A stretch of DNA of 64,000 nucleotides from Chlorocebus sabaeus (Eukaryota > Chordata > Mammalia > Primates > Cercopithecidae). The notes under the pieces are model-generated. The model had not been told where the DNA came from, ran no database searches, and was given only the letters and a program-made list of their open reading frames with translations. The DNA is taken from the NCBI RefSeq assembly GCF_047675955.1, contig NC_132916.1:65961481-66025480 (forward strand), written 5' to 3'. Below, piece after piece: positions 24,060 to 35,872 of this stretch. The translations under genes and the position numbers were made by a program. Each line of letters begins with the position of its first letter. Positions within the stretch are counted from its first letter, which is position 1.

Positions 24060-24880
24060 ATTCTTAACTTATTACTTCCTTGCCTAACACCCTCTGCAAT
24101 CAACTTTCTTTATAAAATTCCACTGGAATTCACTGTGACTTGAGGGCTTTCTCAAAAGTGCTTTAGGTCAGGGGACCCCAACCCTTGGTACCCCTCTGTG
24201 GCCGGTTAGGAACAGGGCCACACAACAGAAGGTGAGTGGCAGGTGAACAAGCACGAGTGCCTGAGCTCTGCCTCCTGTCAGATCATCTGGGGCATGAGGT
24301 TCTCATAAGAATGCAAACTCTATTGTGAGCTGTGCATGCAAGGGATCTAGCTTGTGTCCTCCTCACAAGGATCTAATGTCTGATGATCTGTCACTGTTTC
24401 CCATCACCCACAGTTGGAAAGACCTAGCTGCAGGTAAAAAAAAAAGCTCAGGGCCCCAACTGATTCTAAAATATGTTCAGTTGTATCATTATTTCATTAT
24501 ATATCACAGTGTAATAATAATAGAAATAAAGTGTGCAATATATGTAACGTGCTTGAGTCACCTTGCAACTATCCCCTCCTCCAGTCCATGGAAAAACTGT
24601 CTTCCTTGAAATCTGTCCCTGGTGCCAATAATGTGGGGAACTGCTTTAGGACATCTATTCAATAAAAAAAGTTAAACAGCGAACCAACTTCAGTTTCCTC
24701 CCTGAGTGCAGTGTCGAAAAGCACATATAATATGTGCTTCATAAACTGTTTTTTCCTATTGAATAGATGTCCTAAAGTACTTCTGAGAAAGTCCTCAAGT
24801 CATGGTGAATTCCAGTGGAATTTTATAAAGAATGCTGAGTAAATAGAGTGTCAGTCAATGAAGCAATAAGCTAAAAATAT
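24060..24880. repeat. Foldback (inverted repeat) interrupted by a MER1A element
   Basis: The left arm (24060-24168, resuming at 24651-24667) and the right arm (24754-24880, reversed) are complementary. The central ~77 bases, from 'ttctttataaaattccactg' to 'ctttaggacatctattcaat', differ at about five positions. The outer ~35-50 bases match only about 65 percent. The spacer, once the MER1A insertion is discounted, is about 85 bases and holds a perfect 19-base palindrome at 24720-24738 ('agcacatat' / 'atatgtgct'). It could be a long-TIR MITE or an inverted duplication of single-copy DNA. I do not recognise the family. Confidence 0.75.
24169..24643 (+). mobile_element. MER1A hAT-Charlie DNA transposon
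   Basis: Begins 'caggggaccccaaccc' and ends 'ggtgccaataatgtggggaa' plus 'ctg', which are MER1 terminal inverted repeats. Internal landmarks are 'gttaggaacagggccacaca', 'tctgcctcctgtcagatcat', and the AT-rich centre with 'taataataatagaaataaag'. The 8-bp target duplication is ctttaggt (24161-24168) and ctttagga (24644-24651), as expected for hAT elements. It sits in the left arm of the foldback, so it is younger than that structure. Non-coding. Confidence 0.9.
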
Positions 24881-26451
24881 TGAAAAATATACAGAACAAT
24901 GAAAACAAAATGGGCATGACTAGAGATGACCAGGCCTTTAAGAGAGTAACCACAGACAGTAGCCTGTTAGGATTTCTCAGTTCTTGCTTAAGATCCACTT
25001 AATGAGGGATGCACAGGTCATTCTTATCATGCAGAGATGATTGACAGCTGAGGAACTGGGCTTCAGAAGTCAGCACAGACCACCGCAAGAAAACCTGTGC
25101 TCAGAGCAGGATTTAGAACAGGGTAACTTACCCAGGTCCATCCAGCTCCACTTATGGCTTGGAGAAGGCATTTGCCCAAAAACTTAAATATTTTAAGAAT
25201 TTTTCAGGCAAAGATCCTAGGCATTATGACAAAATGTGGAAATGTAAGAGTGAATAGATATCCACTGTGAAGAGCAACCTATAAAGAGGTGATAAGAGAT
25301 GAAGAGCTGCCTATTTATTATTAAAACTGTCTTCAACCTAGATTAAATAATGAATCAACGGCCTAGGAAAAAAAAATCACCAGCCAAGACATAGTTCCCA
25401 TTGAAAGGAGAAGAAAAAACTTGGATGAAAGAGATAGATTTCCAGCATGTGGTTAAAATTAGGCTTTTGGCTTCCTGCAGGGCCTTATTTCATTCATTTA
25501 TACAGCTGGGCACTTTGTTTTGGAGTTGTAGAGAGGCTGCTTGAAAGACCAAGAAAGTGAGTTCTTTAAAAAGCATTAAATTGGATCAGTTTAGAAAATT
25601 GTTAAATCCTAATATGATGCCCAAATCAACTTAAATGACTCCAGGGGAGTAGTTAAAGATGTTTTATACATTTCCACTCTTTAGCATAAAATAAACCAGA
25701 CACATCAAATGGAAGAATATGTGTGTTTCTCTATTCTTGGTTCTGTTCATGTCCTATAATGAAAACTTGTGCATATGTCCAAAAAATCCTCTCTTTTATA
25801 AACCATCTTCAGTTCTATTATCTTTGATTGAATGAGATTTGTGCAATGAGCTATTCTATCTTTAGAAGAGTAATCTTTTCTTCATCATATGTGGCTTTTA
25901 ATGTGCCCTCTGTGCTATTTTCTGAATGTTGATAGTTTTCTCATAACAAGAAAAATCTGTCTAGCCCACTGATCAAAAATATCAAAAATCTTTCTCAAAT
26001 TGAGAACTAGCAGATAGAGCTATTTGTCAACAGCTTGTATTCCCCTCAGGTAATTTGGATTCTTTCTTTTTCTTATTTTTAGCGTCTCTTTTATCAAGCT
26101 TCTTAAATTCATGCCTAGCATATCAAATATACTTTAAAAACAGCTGTCTACTAGTGGCTTTGGAGAACAGTAGAGGATTAGGAGAGGACAGAAAGAGTTA
26201 ATTCTTTCAGTTTTCACAGTAGAATAAAGTTAATAGGCTGCCAACAACTTGGGTTATAGTTGCAAAAACTAAAATTATAACTAATCCTAAAGGGAAAGGG
26301 AAAATTGTTCTTGACCAGTTAAAATTACTTTATAAAACCTCTTATGTGTTGAGAAGCCCTGAGTTGGTCAGGGCATGGAGCTTATTTCAATGTTTAAGCC
26401 TGTTTATAAAGCAAATATCTTGCCCAATATTCGTTTTCCTAAAGCATGCCA
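24881..26451. other. Sequence with no recognised element
   Basis: About 1.6 kb. The 25060-25150 stretch ('gaacagggtaacttacccagg', 'tccatccagctcc') faintly resembles MIR or L2 text, but too weakly to call. No coding frame is supported. Confidence 0.4.
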
Positions 26452-26800
26452 TTTTTTTCTCATAAGTTATTGGGGTATGGGTGGTATTTGGTTACATGAA
26501 TAAGTTCTTTAGTGGTAATTCGTGAGATTTTCATGCACCCATCACCTGAGCAGTATACATTGCATCATATTTGTAGTCTTTTATCCCTCACCTGCCTCCC
26601 ACTCTTTCCCCCAAGTCTCCAAAGTCCACTGTATCATTCTTATGCCTTTGCATCCTCATAGCTTAGCTCCCACATATCAGTGAGAATATATGATATTTGG
26701 TTTTTCTGTTCCTGAGTTACATCACTTAGAACAGCAGTCTCCAATCTCATCCAGGTCACTGCAAATGCTGTTAATGCACTCCTTTTTATGGCTGTGTAGT

Positions 26801-26996
26801 ATTCCATCATATATGTGTGTGTGTGTATGTGTGTGTAATACATATATAGTCCATCATATATATATACACACACACATATATATATACGTGTGTGTGTGGG
26901 TGTAGTATATATATATATTCTATCATATATATGTGAAACACATATATATATTCCATCATATATACACATATACACACACACACACACACACACCCG
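26801..26996. repeat. Compound TG/TA/CA expansion inside the L1 ORF2 end
   Basis: The L1 motif 'attccatcatatat' (normally present once, as attccatggtatat) recurs four times with small changes, at 26801, 26848, 26917 and 26950. The copies are separated by TG, TA and CA runs. L1 sequence resumes at about 26997 ('gacagtttctttatc'). This is a minisatellite-like growth within the element. Confidence 0.88.
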
Positions 26997-28114
26997 ACAG
27001 TTTCTTTATCTCCTCGCTAATTGATAGGCATTTGGGTTGGTTCTACAATTTTGCAATTGTGAATTTTGCTGCCACTAGCATGCGTGTTCAAGTTCCTTTG
27101 TCAGGCGTATAGATTGTGAAGATTTTCTCCCACTCTGTAGGTTGTCTATTTACTCTGCTGACTGTTCCTTTTGCTGTGCAAAAGCTCTTTAGTTTAATCT
27201 TGTCCCAGCTATTTATCTTTGTTTTTATTGCATTTGCATTGGTGTTCTTGGTCATGAAATCTTTACCTAAACCAATGTCTAGGTCAAGGGTTTTTCCAAT
27301 GTTATCTTCTAGAATTTTTTATAGTTTCAGATCTTAGGTTTAAGCAGTTAATCCATCTTAAGTAGATTTTTGTATCAGTTGAGAGATGAGGATTCAGTTT
27401 CATTCTCCTACATGCCGTTAGCCAATTATCTCAGCGCCATTTGTTGAAAAGGGTGTCCTTTCCCCACTTTATGTTTTTGTTTGCTTAGTCGAAGATCAGT
27501 TGGTTGTAAGTACTTGAGTTTATTTCTGGGTTCTCTATTCTGTTCCATTGGTCTATGTGCCTATTTTTATACCGATACCATGCTGTTTTGGTGACTTGGC
27601 CTTAGAGTAGAGTTTGAAATCAGGTAGTCTGATGCCTCCAGATTTGTTCTTTTTGATTAATCTTTCTTTGGCTATGTGGGCTCTTTTTTGGTTCTGTATG
27701 AATTTTAGAATTGTTTTTTTCTAATTCTGTAAAGAACAATGGTGGTACTCTGATGAGAATTGCTTTGAATTTGTAGAATTCTTTTGGCAGTATGGTCATT
27801 TTCACAATATTGATTCTATCCATCCATGAGCATGGGATGTGTTTCCATCTGTTTGTGTCACCTATGATTTATTTCAGCAGTGTTTTTTCAGTTTTTCTTG
27901 TAGAGGTTTTTTGACTCCTTTGTTATGTATATTCATAAGGTTTTTTTTGTTTGTTTTCTGTTTTTTGGGTTTTTTTTTTTTTTTGCAGCTATTGTAAAAG
28001 GGATTGAGTTCTTCTTTTGATTCTCTACTTGGTTGCTGTTGGTGTATAGAAGAGCTACTGATTTGTGTACATTAATCTTATATCTGGAGACTTCACTGAA
28101 TTCTTTTTTCACTT

Positions 28115-28528
28115 CTAGGAGCTTTCTAGGGGAGTCCTTAGGGTTTTCAAGGTAATGAGCATATTGTCAGCAAACAGTGACAGTTTTACTTCCTCTTTAC
28201 TGATTTGGATTCTCTTTATTTCTTTCTCTTGTCTGATTGTTCTGGTTAGGACTTCCAGTACTATGCTGAAAAGGGGTGATGAGAGTTGGCATCTTTGCCT
28301 TGTTCCAGTTCTCAGAGAGAATATTTTCAACTTTTCCCCATTCAGTATTATGTTGGCCGTTGGTTTGTCATAAACGGCTTTTATTACATTAAGGTATGTC
28401 TCTTGTACGTCTATTTTGCTGGGAGTTTTAATCATAAAGGGATGCTGAAGTTTGTCAAATGCTTTTTCTGCATCTATAGAGGTGATCATGTGGTTTTTGG
28501 TTTTAATTCTGTTTATGTGGTGTATCAC
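28115..28528 (-). pseudogene. L1 ORF2 reverse transcriptase fragment, D-to-N active site
   Basis: A 137-residue minus-strand piece of L1 reverse transcriptase. It shows 'SIDAEKAFDKLQHPFM' (first catalytic Asp region), 'ANIILNGEKLKIFSLRTG', 'SPLFSIVLEVLTRTIRQEK' and the catalytic box LSLFADN in place of L-F-A-D-D. The D-to-N change would abolish metal binding even if the frame were intact. Stops lie on both sides. Relic of the 26452-30433 L1. Confidence 0.85.
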
Positions 28529-29510
28529 ATTTATTGACTTGTATATGTTAAACCATCCCTACATCCGTTGTATGAAACCCACTTGATCATGGTGGATTAT
28601 CTTTTTGATATGTTGTTGGGATTGGTTAGCTAGTATTTTGTTAAGGATTTTAGCATCTATGTTAATCAAAGATATAAGTCTATAGTTTTCTTTTTTGGTT
28701 GTGTCCTTTCCTGGTTTTGGTATTAGGGTGATGCTGGCTTCATAGAATGAATTAGGGAGGGTTCCTTCTTTCTTTATCTGTGGAATAGTGTCAAAAGGAT
28801 TCTTCTTTGAATGTCTGGTAGAATTCTGCTGTGAATCTGGTTGGTCCTGGACAGTTTTTCATTGGTAATTTTTTAATTACCATTTCAATCTTGCTGCTTG
28901 TTACTGTTTTGTTCGGGGTATCTAATATTTCCTGATTTAAGCTAGGAGGGTTGTATCTTTCCAGGAATTTATTCATCTCTTCTAGGTTTTCTAGTTTATG
29001 TGCATAAAGGTGTTCATAGTATCCTTGAATGATCTTTTTTATTTCAGTGGTGTCCGTTGTAATATATTCTGTTTCGTTTCTTAGCAAGCCTATTCAAATT
29101 TTTCTCTTTTTTTTTGTTAATCTTGCTTTAATTTTATTTATCTTTTCAAATAACCAGCTTTTCTTTCATTTATCTTTTACATTTTTTTGTTTCAATTTTA
29201 TTTAGTTCTGCTCTGATCTTGGTTTTTCCTTTTTTCTGCTGGGTTTGGGTTTGATTTGTTCTTGTTTCTCTAATTCCTTCTAGTGTGACCTTAGATTGTC
29301 TGTCTGTGCTCTTTCAGACTTTTTGATGTAGACGTTTAGGACCATGAACTTTCCTATTAGCACTGCCTTTGCTGTATCCCAGAGGTTTTGATAGGTTGTG
29401 TTATTATTGTCATTTAGTTAGGATAATTTTTTAATTTCCATCTTGATTTTATTTTTGACTCAATGTTCATTCAAGAGCAGGTGTTTTAACTTCCACGTAT
29501 GTGCATGGTT

Positions 29511-29729
29511 TCAAAGGTTCCATTTGGAGTTGATTTCCAGTTTTATTCCACTGTGGTCTGAGACAGTGCTTGATATAATTTCAATTTTCTTAAATTTATT
29601 GAGGTGCGTTTTATGACCTATCATATTGTCTATCTTGGAGAAAGTTCCATGGGCTGTTGAATAGAATGTGTATTCTGTCATTGTTGGATGAAAAGTTCTA
29701 TATATATCTGTTAAGTCCATTTGTTCCAA
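29511..29729 (-). pseudogene. L1 ORF2 endonuclease C-terminal half
   Basis: A 72-residue piece of the APE-like endonuclease of L1 ORF2. 'DLTDIYRTFHP', 'FSKIDNMIG' and 'SSTVSDHSGIKLE' correspond to the family's DIYRTFHP, SKIDHI and SDHS motifs. The catalytic Asp/His pair of SDHS is retained. The rest of the domain lies in another frame upstream (29855-30067). Non-functional. Confidence 0.8.
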
Positions 29730-29854
29730 GGTATAGTTTCAATCCATTGTTTCTTTTTTGACTTTCTGTCTTGATGACCTGTCTAGTGCTGTCAGTGGAG
29801 TATTGAAGTCCCTGACCATTATTGTGTTGCTGTCTATCTCATTTCTTAGGTCTA

Positions 29855-30067
29855 TTAGTACTTGTTTAAAAATTGGGGAGCTCCTGTGTTAGGTGGATAT
29901 ATGTTTAGAACTGTGATATTTTCCTGTTGGACAAGACCTTTTAGCATTATATACAGTCGCTTTGTGTCTCTTTTAACCACTATTGCTTTAAAGTTTGTTT
30001 TGTCTGATATAAAAATAACGACCCTGCTCGCTTCTGTTGTCCATTTGCATGAAATGCCTTTTTCCAC
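29855..30067 (-). pseudogene. L1 ORF2 endonuclease N-terminal portion
   Basis: A 70-residue piece with 'FISDKTNFKA', 'RDTKRLYIMLKG' and 'ITVLNIYPPNTGAP', matching the SDKTDF and LNIYAPNTGAPRF landmarks of the L1 endonuclease (A to P in IYAPN). The start of the domain is missing or out of frame. Part of the antisense L1. Confidence 0.8.
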
Positions 30068-30433
30068 CCCTTTACTTTAAGTTTATGTGAGTTCTTGTGT
30101 GTTAGGAGTCTCCTGAAATCAGCAGATAGTTGGTTGGTGAGTAGTTACCCATTCTGCGGTTCTGTATCTTTTAAGTGGAGCATTTAGGCCATTTATATTC
30201 AATGTTAGCATTGAAATGTGAGGTACCATTGCTTTCATTGTGCTCTTTGTTGCTTGTATACTTTTGTGATTTTCTTTGTTGTTGTTTTCCTTTTTTTTCT
30301 TTGCTTTTTAACTTGTATTTTTATTTTATAGGCCCTGTGTGATTTATGCTTTAAAGAGGTTCTGTTTCGATGTGTTTCCAGGACTTGTTTCAAGATTCGG
30401 AGTTCCTTTTAGTAGTTATTGTAGTACCCTTTA

Positions 30434-33366
30434 ACCCAAGATTTTTGTTTCATTTTATTGTTGGCATGGAGATTACGAAGCACTCCACTAGACTGATAAA
30501 TGCATAGTTACATCAACATAACATTTTCAGTCAAGTTCCCAGGAGCCTTCCTCCTGAATCTGTCATTTTGATTCAGATAACTAAATCAGGCTAAGCACAG
30601 CAATGATAACGGATGACTTGCCTCATTAGCGGGCTCCCACTGCTTTATGCTGCCAGGAAGCTCTACAGTGACTGCCTAGGATCTTGGGAGATATAACTGT
30701 TTTTTGAAATTATTTTGGTGCATATTTCTTGTAATTCTCATCTTGCATTTTGACAGTTACTTTGTAGGATGATATATGTACCAAATCCATATGCCTGGAT
30801 ATTCCTTCTCTAACTCTGTGATGTGTGATTGGTTTTATGAAGACTGAGACAATGACCAGCTTAATTGAGGGGACTATTCAAAAATGTCCTGCAAATTTGT
30901 CTCTTTCTAATGTTGCATTTCTGGTATCATTTTAATTAATGGTGTTAGAAATACTAAGATAATCTCCCTTCCTATATGAAAGCAAATTATGTAGTAAATG
31001 CTGTTCCAGTTCCAAAATGATACTTTAGTTGGATCTCAGAACTCATTGAGCTTTAATATGTAAAATAATATCTTTTTTTTAAAAAAAAAAAGAACTAATT
31101 ATTTGTAGAAAATTTGACGTCGAAGAGAGACTAAGCAAGCAAAAAACAAAGGATCTCATTTAGTCATCACAATCTGAATTTGAGACTCATAAAATTAGAC
31201 ACAATTATGCATGTGCCTGAAAGCTGCCTGTATAAAGAAATGAATGGGAATACACAATTGGAAGCAAAAGAAGCTGCAATTAGAACATGATCAATGCTCT
31301 AGGCTGAGAGAGTACGAACAAATTAAAAGGGGCTGCTCCAAATCAAACATTATTTTAGCAATATTTTGATGTTTTAATATAAATCTAACTATAACTAAAA
31401 AGCTAATCTTTAAAATTAGAACGATTATAGCACCATTTACATTTCCAAGTATTTGGTGACATATTTCTCTTGACTGGCCTTCTCTCCAAACATCCCCCAA
31501 ATGATCTGTGATTTTGATTTTAAGCACCCCTACATCCATTAGATAGTTTTGCACATGTTTCATGAATCTACAATCTCATTTCAATGAATGAAAGTCTACA
31601 ATGGGGTTATATGAATACACCTGCCCAAATAATAGATCACATTGTATTTAGTCACTCTTCTAAACAGAACGGATGGGAAATATTTGAATAATAAGTAATT
31701 TTATCCGTCACATCCTAAAGTCAATTTGGTAAGCCTACGTCCTCATGTAAGGGATAAGGTTGCCTGAAGGCATTTTATTTTTAAACATTTAAAAACTCAA
31801 ATTCAATAAATCTGCCATATTCTTCTAAAACATCAATACACTCCACTGACTTTCTTGTACATATTATAGTCTATGGTCCAATATTATAATCTCTCCCTTA
31901 CAAATATCCCCACGTTTTTATCTACATTACAGGAGAAATTTATAAAAGTGTCTAGCTTCATTCTAAATAAATGGTGTCAAACCTCAAACACATGTTAAAC
32001 TACAGCCCCAAAATATCTCCCTGGAAGCTAACTTCCAGCCTCTCAAAAAGCAATTTTATTTATTTCTTCTTTCATCTGTGATCAACTTTTTATACACCCT
32101 TTGTACCCACTACCAGCACAAGAGCCATTGGTGGATAACATTGTATCATATTGAAAGGAAAACAGAAAGCATTAGGTTTTCTAGAATTTCTCTCTACAAC
32201 TATCTTGGAAGTGTGTTCATCTTGCCATTTACTTCTTATTATTAGGAAGTAAATTTCTTCCTAAAAGCTGTACTGTCACTTATGCTTCAGACTGAGCATT
32301 TACTCTGTGGTTATCCTTACTCCTTTAGTCATTTTCAACTTGGGTCCATTTCTACCACGCCATTAACTTAAAATCATATACGTTTTCAAAGATTTCTAAT
32401 TGTCTCCTTCTCTTCTAGTCAACTCCTAATTCCCTTCACATCAAAATGGTCTGAATATGATTCTACTGCTATATCAACTTATTTCTCTTTCATTATCTTC
32501 CCAAACTTTTGTCATCTGGTTCACATCTTCGCAAGGGCACTGAGTTAAATGATCACTTTTTAGGTTTGATAGTATTTGAACTCTCAGCACCATGCTTTAC
32601 AGTTGACATCTGTCTTTATCTCCTTCTCAAAATAATCTCTCTGACTTCAGCTCATGTCAAATTATCCTGGGCTTATTTCCCCCTCAGTCACTGCTCTTTT
32701 TCTACTTTCCCAACTCTGCATCCTCTTTGCTGACTCTAATCCTTGCAGTTTCTCAGAGCTTTACCCTTGAGCTCTCTTCACTTCTTTCTTTATTTTCTGT
32801 TCCTAGGTAATCTCATCCTTTCTCACAGCTTAATATTCTTTGTGCTGGTGTCAGTCACATTTATACATACAGTGGGAGACCTTCCTCTAGAGTTCCAGAT
32901 GTATCAAACTGCACCCAGGACATCACCACTGGGAAGCTTCTAGGGAACTTAAACTTTAGGTAGTAGAAACCTTTTAAATGATTTTCACTTAAGTGACATA
33001 CCAAACTTCTTTAGTAATTATTAACGTCATAAAACACACTAATAGATACTCGAAACACTTCTTCCACCCTAGTTAATTGAAAACCTGTCAATAGTTAGTA
33101 TCAGTGATATCTGTTCCCAAATAGGTTTGAGATTTAAGTACACACTATAAAAACATAAGAAATAGTAATACCAAAAAGCTATCATTTAATGGAAACTAAA
33201 TTTAAACATTGGGAAATATTTGATAAATGTGAGTTGCTAAAATCAACTTATCTAATGACATGAATCATGAAGAAGGAAATGATTAAGAGAAACAAAAACT
33301 ACAAATATCTAGAAGGATTTAGAATTAAGTTGTATTTTCTAGGATTTTTATTTTTGTTAGAATGTA
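30434..33366. other. AT-rich sequence, possible ancient LINE text at 32.0-32.95 kb
   Basis: About 2.9 kb without a firm assignment. A T9/A11 junction lies at 31072-31091. From about 32040 to 32950 the text is pyrimidine-rich and has the flavour of an old L2-like LINE ('tctgcatcctctttgctgac', 'cttctttctttattttctg'), but I could not place it. The frame 31291-31563 minus (90 aa) has no recognised motif. Confidence 0.35.
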
Positions 33367-33406
33367 TACTGCACTCTAGCCTGGGCAACAGCAAGACCCT
33401 GTCTCT
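33367..33406 (+). mobile_element. Alu 3' end fragment
   Basis: About 40 bases of the right-monomer end ('tactgcactctagcctgggc', then 'agcaagaccctgtctct'). A TC/TG microsatellite follows where the poly-A tail would be. Confidence 0.8.
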
Positions 33407-33413
33407 AGAATAC

Positions 33414-33414
33414 T

Positions 33415-33487
<73 letters not shown>

Positions 33488-33492
33488 TGTGT
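33414..33492. repeat. TC then TG microsatellite seeded at an Alu tail
   Basis: About 55 bases of TC repeat, with two G interruptions, then about 22 bases of TG repeat, immediately downstream of the Alu fragment. Confidence 0.92.
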
Positions 33493-34295
33493 ACACTACA
33501 TTATTTTTATTCAATTACAATTATATATTATTTATATATTATATATAATAGAAAATTTGTTATGGGTGTAGTTTATGGAAGAAAGAAAATAGAAATTTTA
33601 TAGAGCTCTACTTTTAACAATGAACTTTTTTTTTTGCATTTTTCTGTATTTAAGTCAAAATATATGTTTAGCTGCATATTGCAATAACATTTTTAATGGA
33701 GTAAATTTAATAAGTACAGACAGAAGAAATTTTATTTTTATCTAATTAAATGTGCTTTAGGAATTTCTTTTCTCAAAATCTTGCCAATATCAGGTGCAGA
33801 TCTCATGGAATTTGTGTTCTAACAGTCTAGTGTGGTCTAATTGGTCTAATTTTAAAACACCAATCTTATATCCAATTTAAATATTCTCCTTTTTTTTTTT
33901 CAGAAAAATCCCCAACCTTAGTTGGAAACCTCACTGGGAAAAGGGGACATGGTCTATTCTTTCAATCTGCTTCACCTTTATTTTTTTTCTCCTACAACTG
34001 GCTCCTCAATGATCACAACCGAGGGGAGGAATAGACAGGAGGAAAAGAAGTTGTCTTAGATTACATTCTTGTAATCTTGTTTAATGCCCTCTGTGTGGTA
34101 AGCCCTCACCTTTTAGTTCTCAGAAATCATAAGGCAGAATTACTATGGAAGACCTCCACAAGGATGCTTCCCTGAAGCGTTATCTGCTGTTGGTGATGCA
34201 ACACCTGACTAAACTAATTTATCTCATGGTATACCCATAGCAACTTCTTACTGGAATCCCTTTATTTTGACAAGATGGTACTTCTCTTTGTAGAT
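33493..34295. other. AT-rich sequence, nothing recognised
   Basis: About 800 bases without a supported feature. Confidence 0.45.
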
Positions 34296-34312
34296 AGTTA
34301 GGTAGATGGATG

Positions 34313-34367
<55 letters not shown>

Positions 34368-34402
34368 GATGGATAGATGATAGACAGAGAGAGAGAGAGA
34401 TA
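34296..34402. repeat. GATA tetranucleotide microsatellite with GA tail
   Basis: Roughly fifteen GATA units with GGAT and GATGAT interruptions at the edges, ending in a short GA run. Likely polymorphic in length. Confidence 0.93.
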
Positions 34403-34424
34403 AAGTTAGCACAAAAATTCTGGT

Positions 34425-34740
34425 CAAGTACTTTATAAAATGTTCATCAGTTTTGGTTTGTCAGATGTTTTTCTTATGATTCAATTGGAAATATGGGTTT
34501 TGAAAAGGAGACCATAGAGGTGAAATGCAATTTATATCACATCATAACAAGGATACACGCTATCAACATGACTGATCATTGACGGTGTTGGTCTTAGTCA
34601 CCTTGCTGAGGCAGTGTTTGTCAAGTTTCTCCTTTGTAAAGTTGCTCTTCTATTTTCCACCCTATTTCCATAATGTATTTTTTTGGAAGGAAGTCATTAT
34701 GTGCAGCCTACATTTAAGGAGTAGGAATACAAATATAGAA
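34425..34740 (-). mobile_element. L1ME-type 3'UTR fragment, copy 1 (antisense)
   Basis: Contains 'ttttggtttgtcagatgttt', 'gtgaaatgcaatttatatca' and 'ggaaggaagtcattatgtgc', followed by 'taaggagtagga'. These follow an L1ME 3'UTR in reverse. The same blocks recur in the same order at 35380-35950. Confidence 0.6.
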
Positions 34741-35604
34741 ATGTATGCAAAAATATGCAGCTCAATGATTTACTACAAAGGAAATACTTTGTTACCACCA
34801 CCCAGGTAAAAAAAAAGAAATTGCCAGCATCTAAAAAGCCCACTTCATTTCATCCTCCAATTGCTATCTGCTCCTTTTTCACAAGGTAATTATTAACCTG
34901 ACTAAGAAAAATCACTTTCTGCTTTGCTTTATATTTTACCATTCAAGCATGTATATCTAAACACTATAGTTTGGTTTTGACTGCCTTTTTTGAATCATAA
35001 ATTACACATCTTAGTAAGCTTGTGTTATAAAATCATTTTAGATTCACAGAAGAGTTGCACAGATAGTATCGATAGTTTCTGTATAACCTGCACCATTTCC
35101 CATGTTGTTTAGATCATACATTGTGTGATATATTTATCACAACTAATGAACCAATTTTAATGTATTATTATTAACTAAATTTCATACTTCAGTTATATTT
35201 CTTTGGTTTTTACCTAATGCACTCCTTTTACTTTTCTGTAACAGGATCCCTCTCTGGATAGCACATTCTGTTTAAGAGTCCTGTCTCCTTAGGCTTCAAT
35301 AGACTGTCACACTTTCTCAGACTTTCCTTATTTTTGATGACTGTGACAGATTTCAGGAGTACTCGTCGGGAATTTTATACACTGTTCCTCAGTTTTGGTT
35401 TGTCAGATATTTTTCTCATGGTTAACCAGGGTTTGGGAAAGGAAGCCCACAGAGGAGAAGTACTATTCTTATAACATCATATCAAGGGTACACACTATCA
35501 GTTGAAATTTTCACTGAAGATAGGCTTGATCGCCTAGCTGAAGTAGTTTCTTAGGTTTCTCGTCTGTAGAGTTACTTAGGTTTTTTTGTTTCTGGTTTTG
35601 TGTT

Positions 35605-35817
35605 TGTTTGTTTGTTTGTTTGTTTTTCTTTGAGATGGAGTCTCACTCTATCTCCCAGGCTGGAGTTCAGTGCCGTAATCTCGGCTCACTGCAACCTCTG
35701 CCTCCCAGGTTCAAGCCATTCTCGTGCCTCAGACTCCCCAGTAGCTGAACTACAGGTACATGCCACCATGCCTGGCTAAGTTTTGTATTTTTAGTAGAGA
35801 CTGGATTTCACTAGGTG
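35605..35817 (-). mobile_element. Incomplete Alu, 5' part missing
   Basis: Read in reverse from a TTTG-rich tail: 'gagatggagtctcactctat', 'tgcaacctctgcctcccagg', then 'ttttagtagagactggattt'. It breaks off after 'cactaggtgg', where about 100 bases of left monomer should follow. A long T tract begins there instead. Confidence 0.85.
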
Positions 35818-35872
35818 GTTTTTTTTTGTTTTTTTTTTGTTTTTTTTTTTGTTTTTTTTTTTTTTTTTTTTT
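35818..35872. repeat. T-rich tract with spaced single Gs
   Basis: About 55 bases made of T runs separated by three single Gs at 10-12-base intervals, ending in CCCC. It abuts the broken Alu end and is probably a poly-A tail (reverse) or a slippage product. Confidence 0.9.

Larger units (their letters stand above)
26452..30433 (-). mobile_element. Primate L1 (L1PB-like), antisense, 5'-truncated
   Basis: The 3' end is at 26452, read backwards through the 3'UTR (to about 26640), the ORF2 C-terminus, the reverse transcriptase (about 28.1-28.9 kb), the endonuclease (about 29.5-30.1 kb) and part of the region upstream of ORF2. It stops abruptly at about 30433. Several long minus-strand frames survive but are separated by stops. 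A compound microsatellite at 26801-26996 splits the ORF2 C-terminal coding sequence. No clear target duplication was found. Confidence 0.85.

Noticed and set aside
33267..33548. Leu/Ser-repeat frame resembling a membrane segment
   Set aside because: The L-S repeats are translated TC repeats and the VCVC run is translated TG repeats.
34296..34402. Regularly spaced repeat considered as a CRISPR-like array
   Set aside because: It is a contiguous tetranucleotide microsatellite with no unique spacers.
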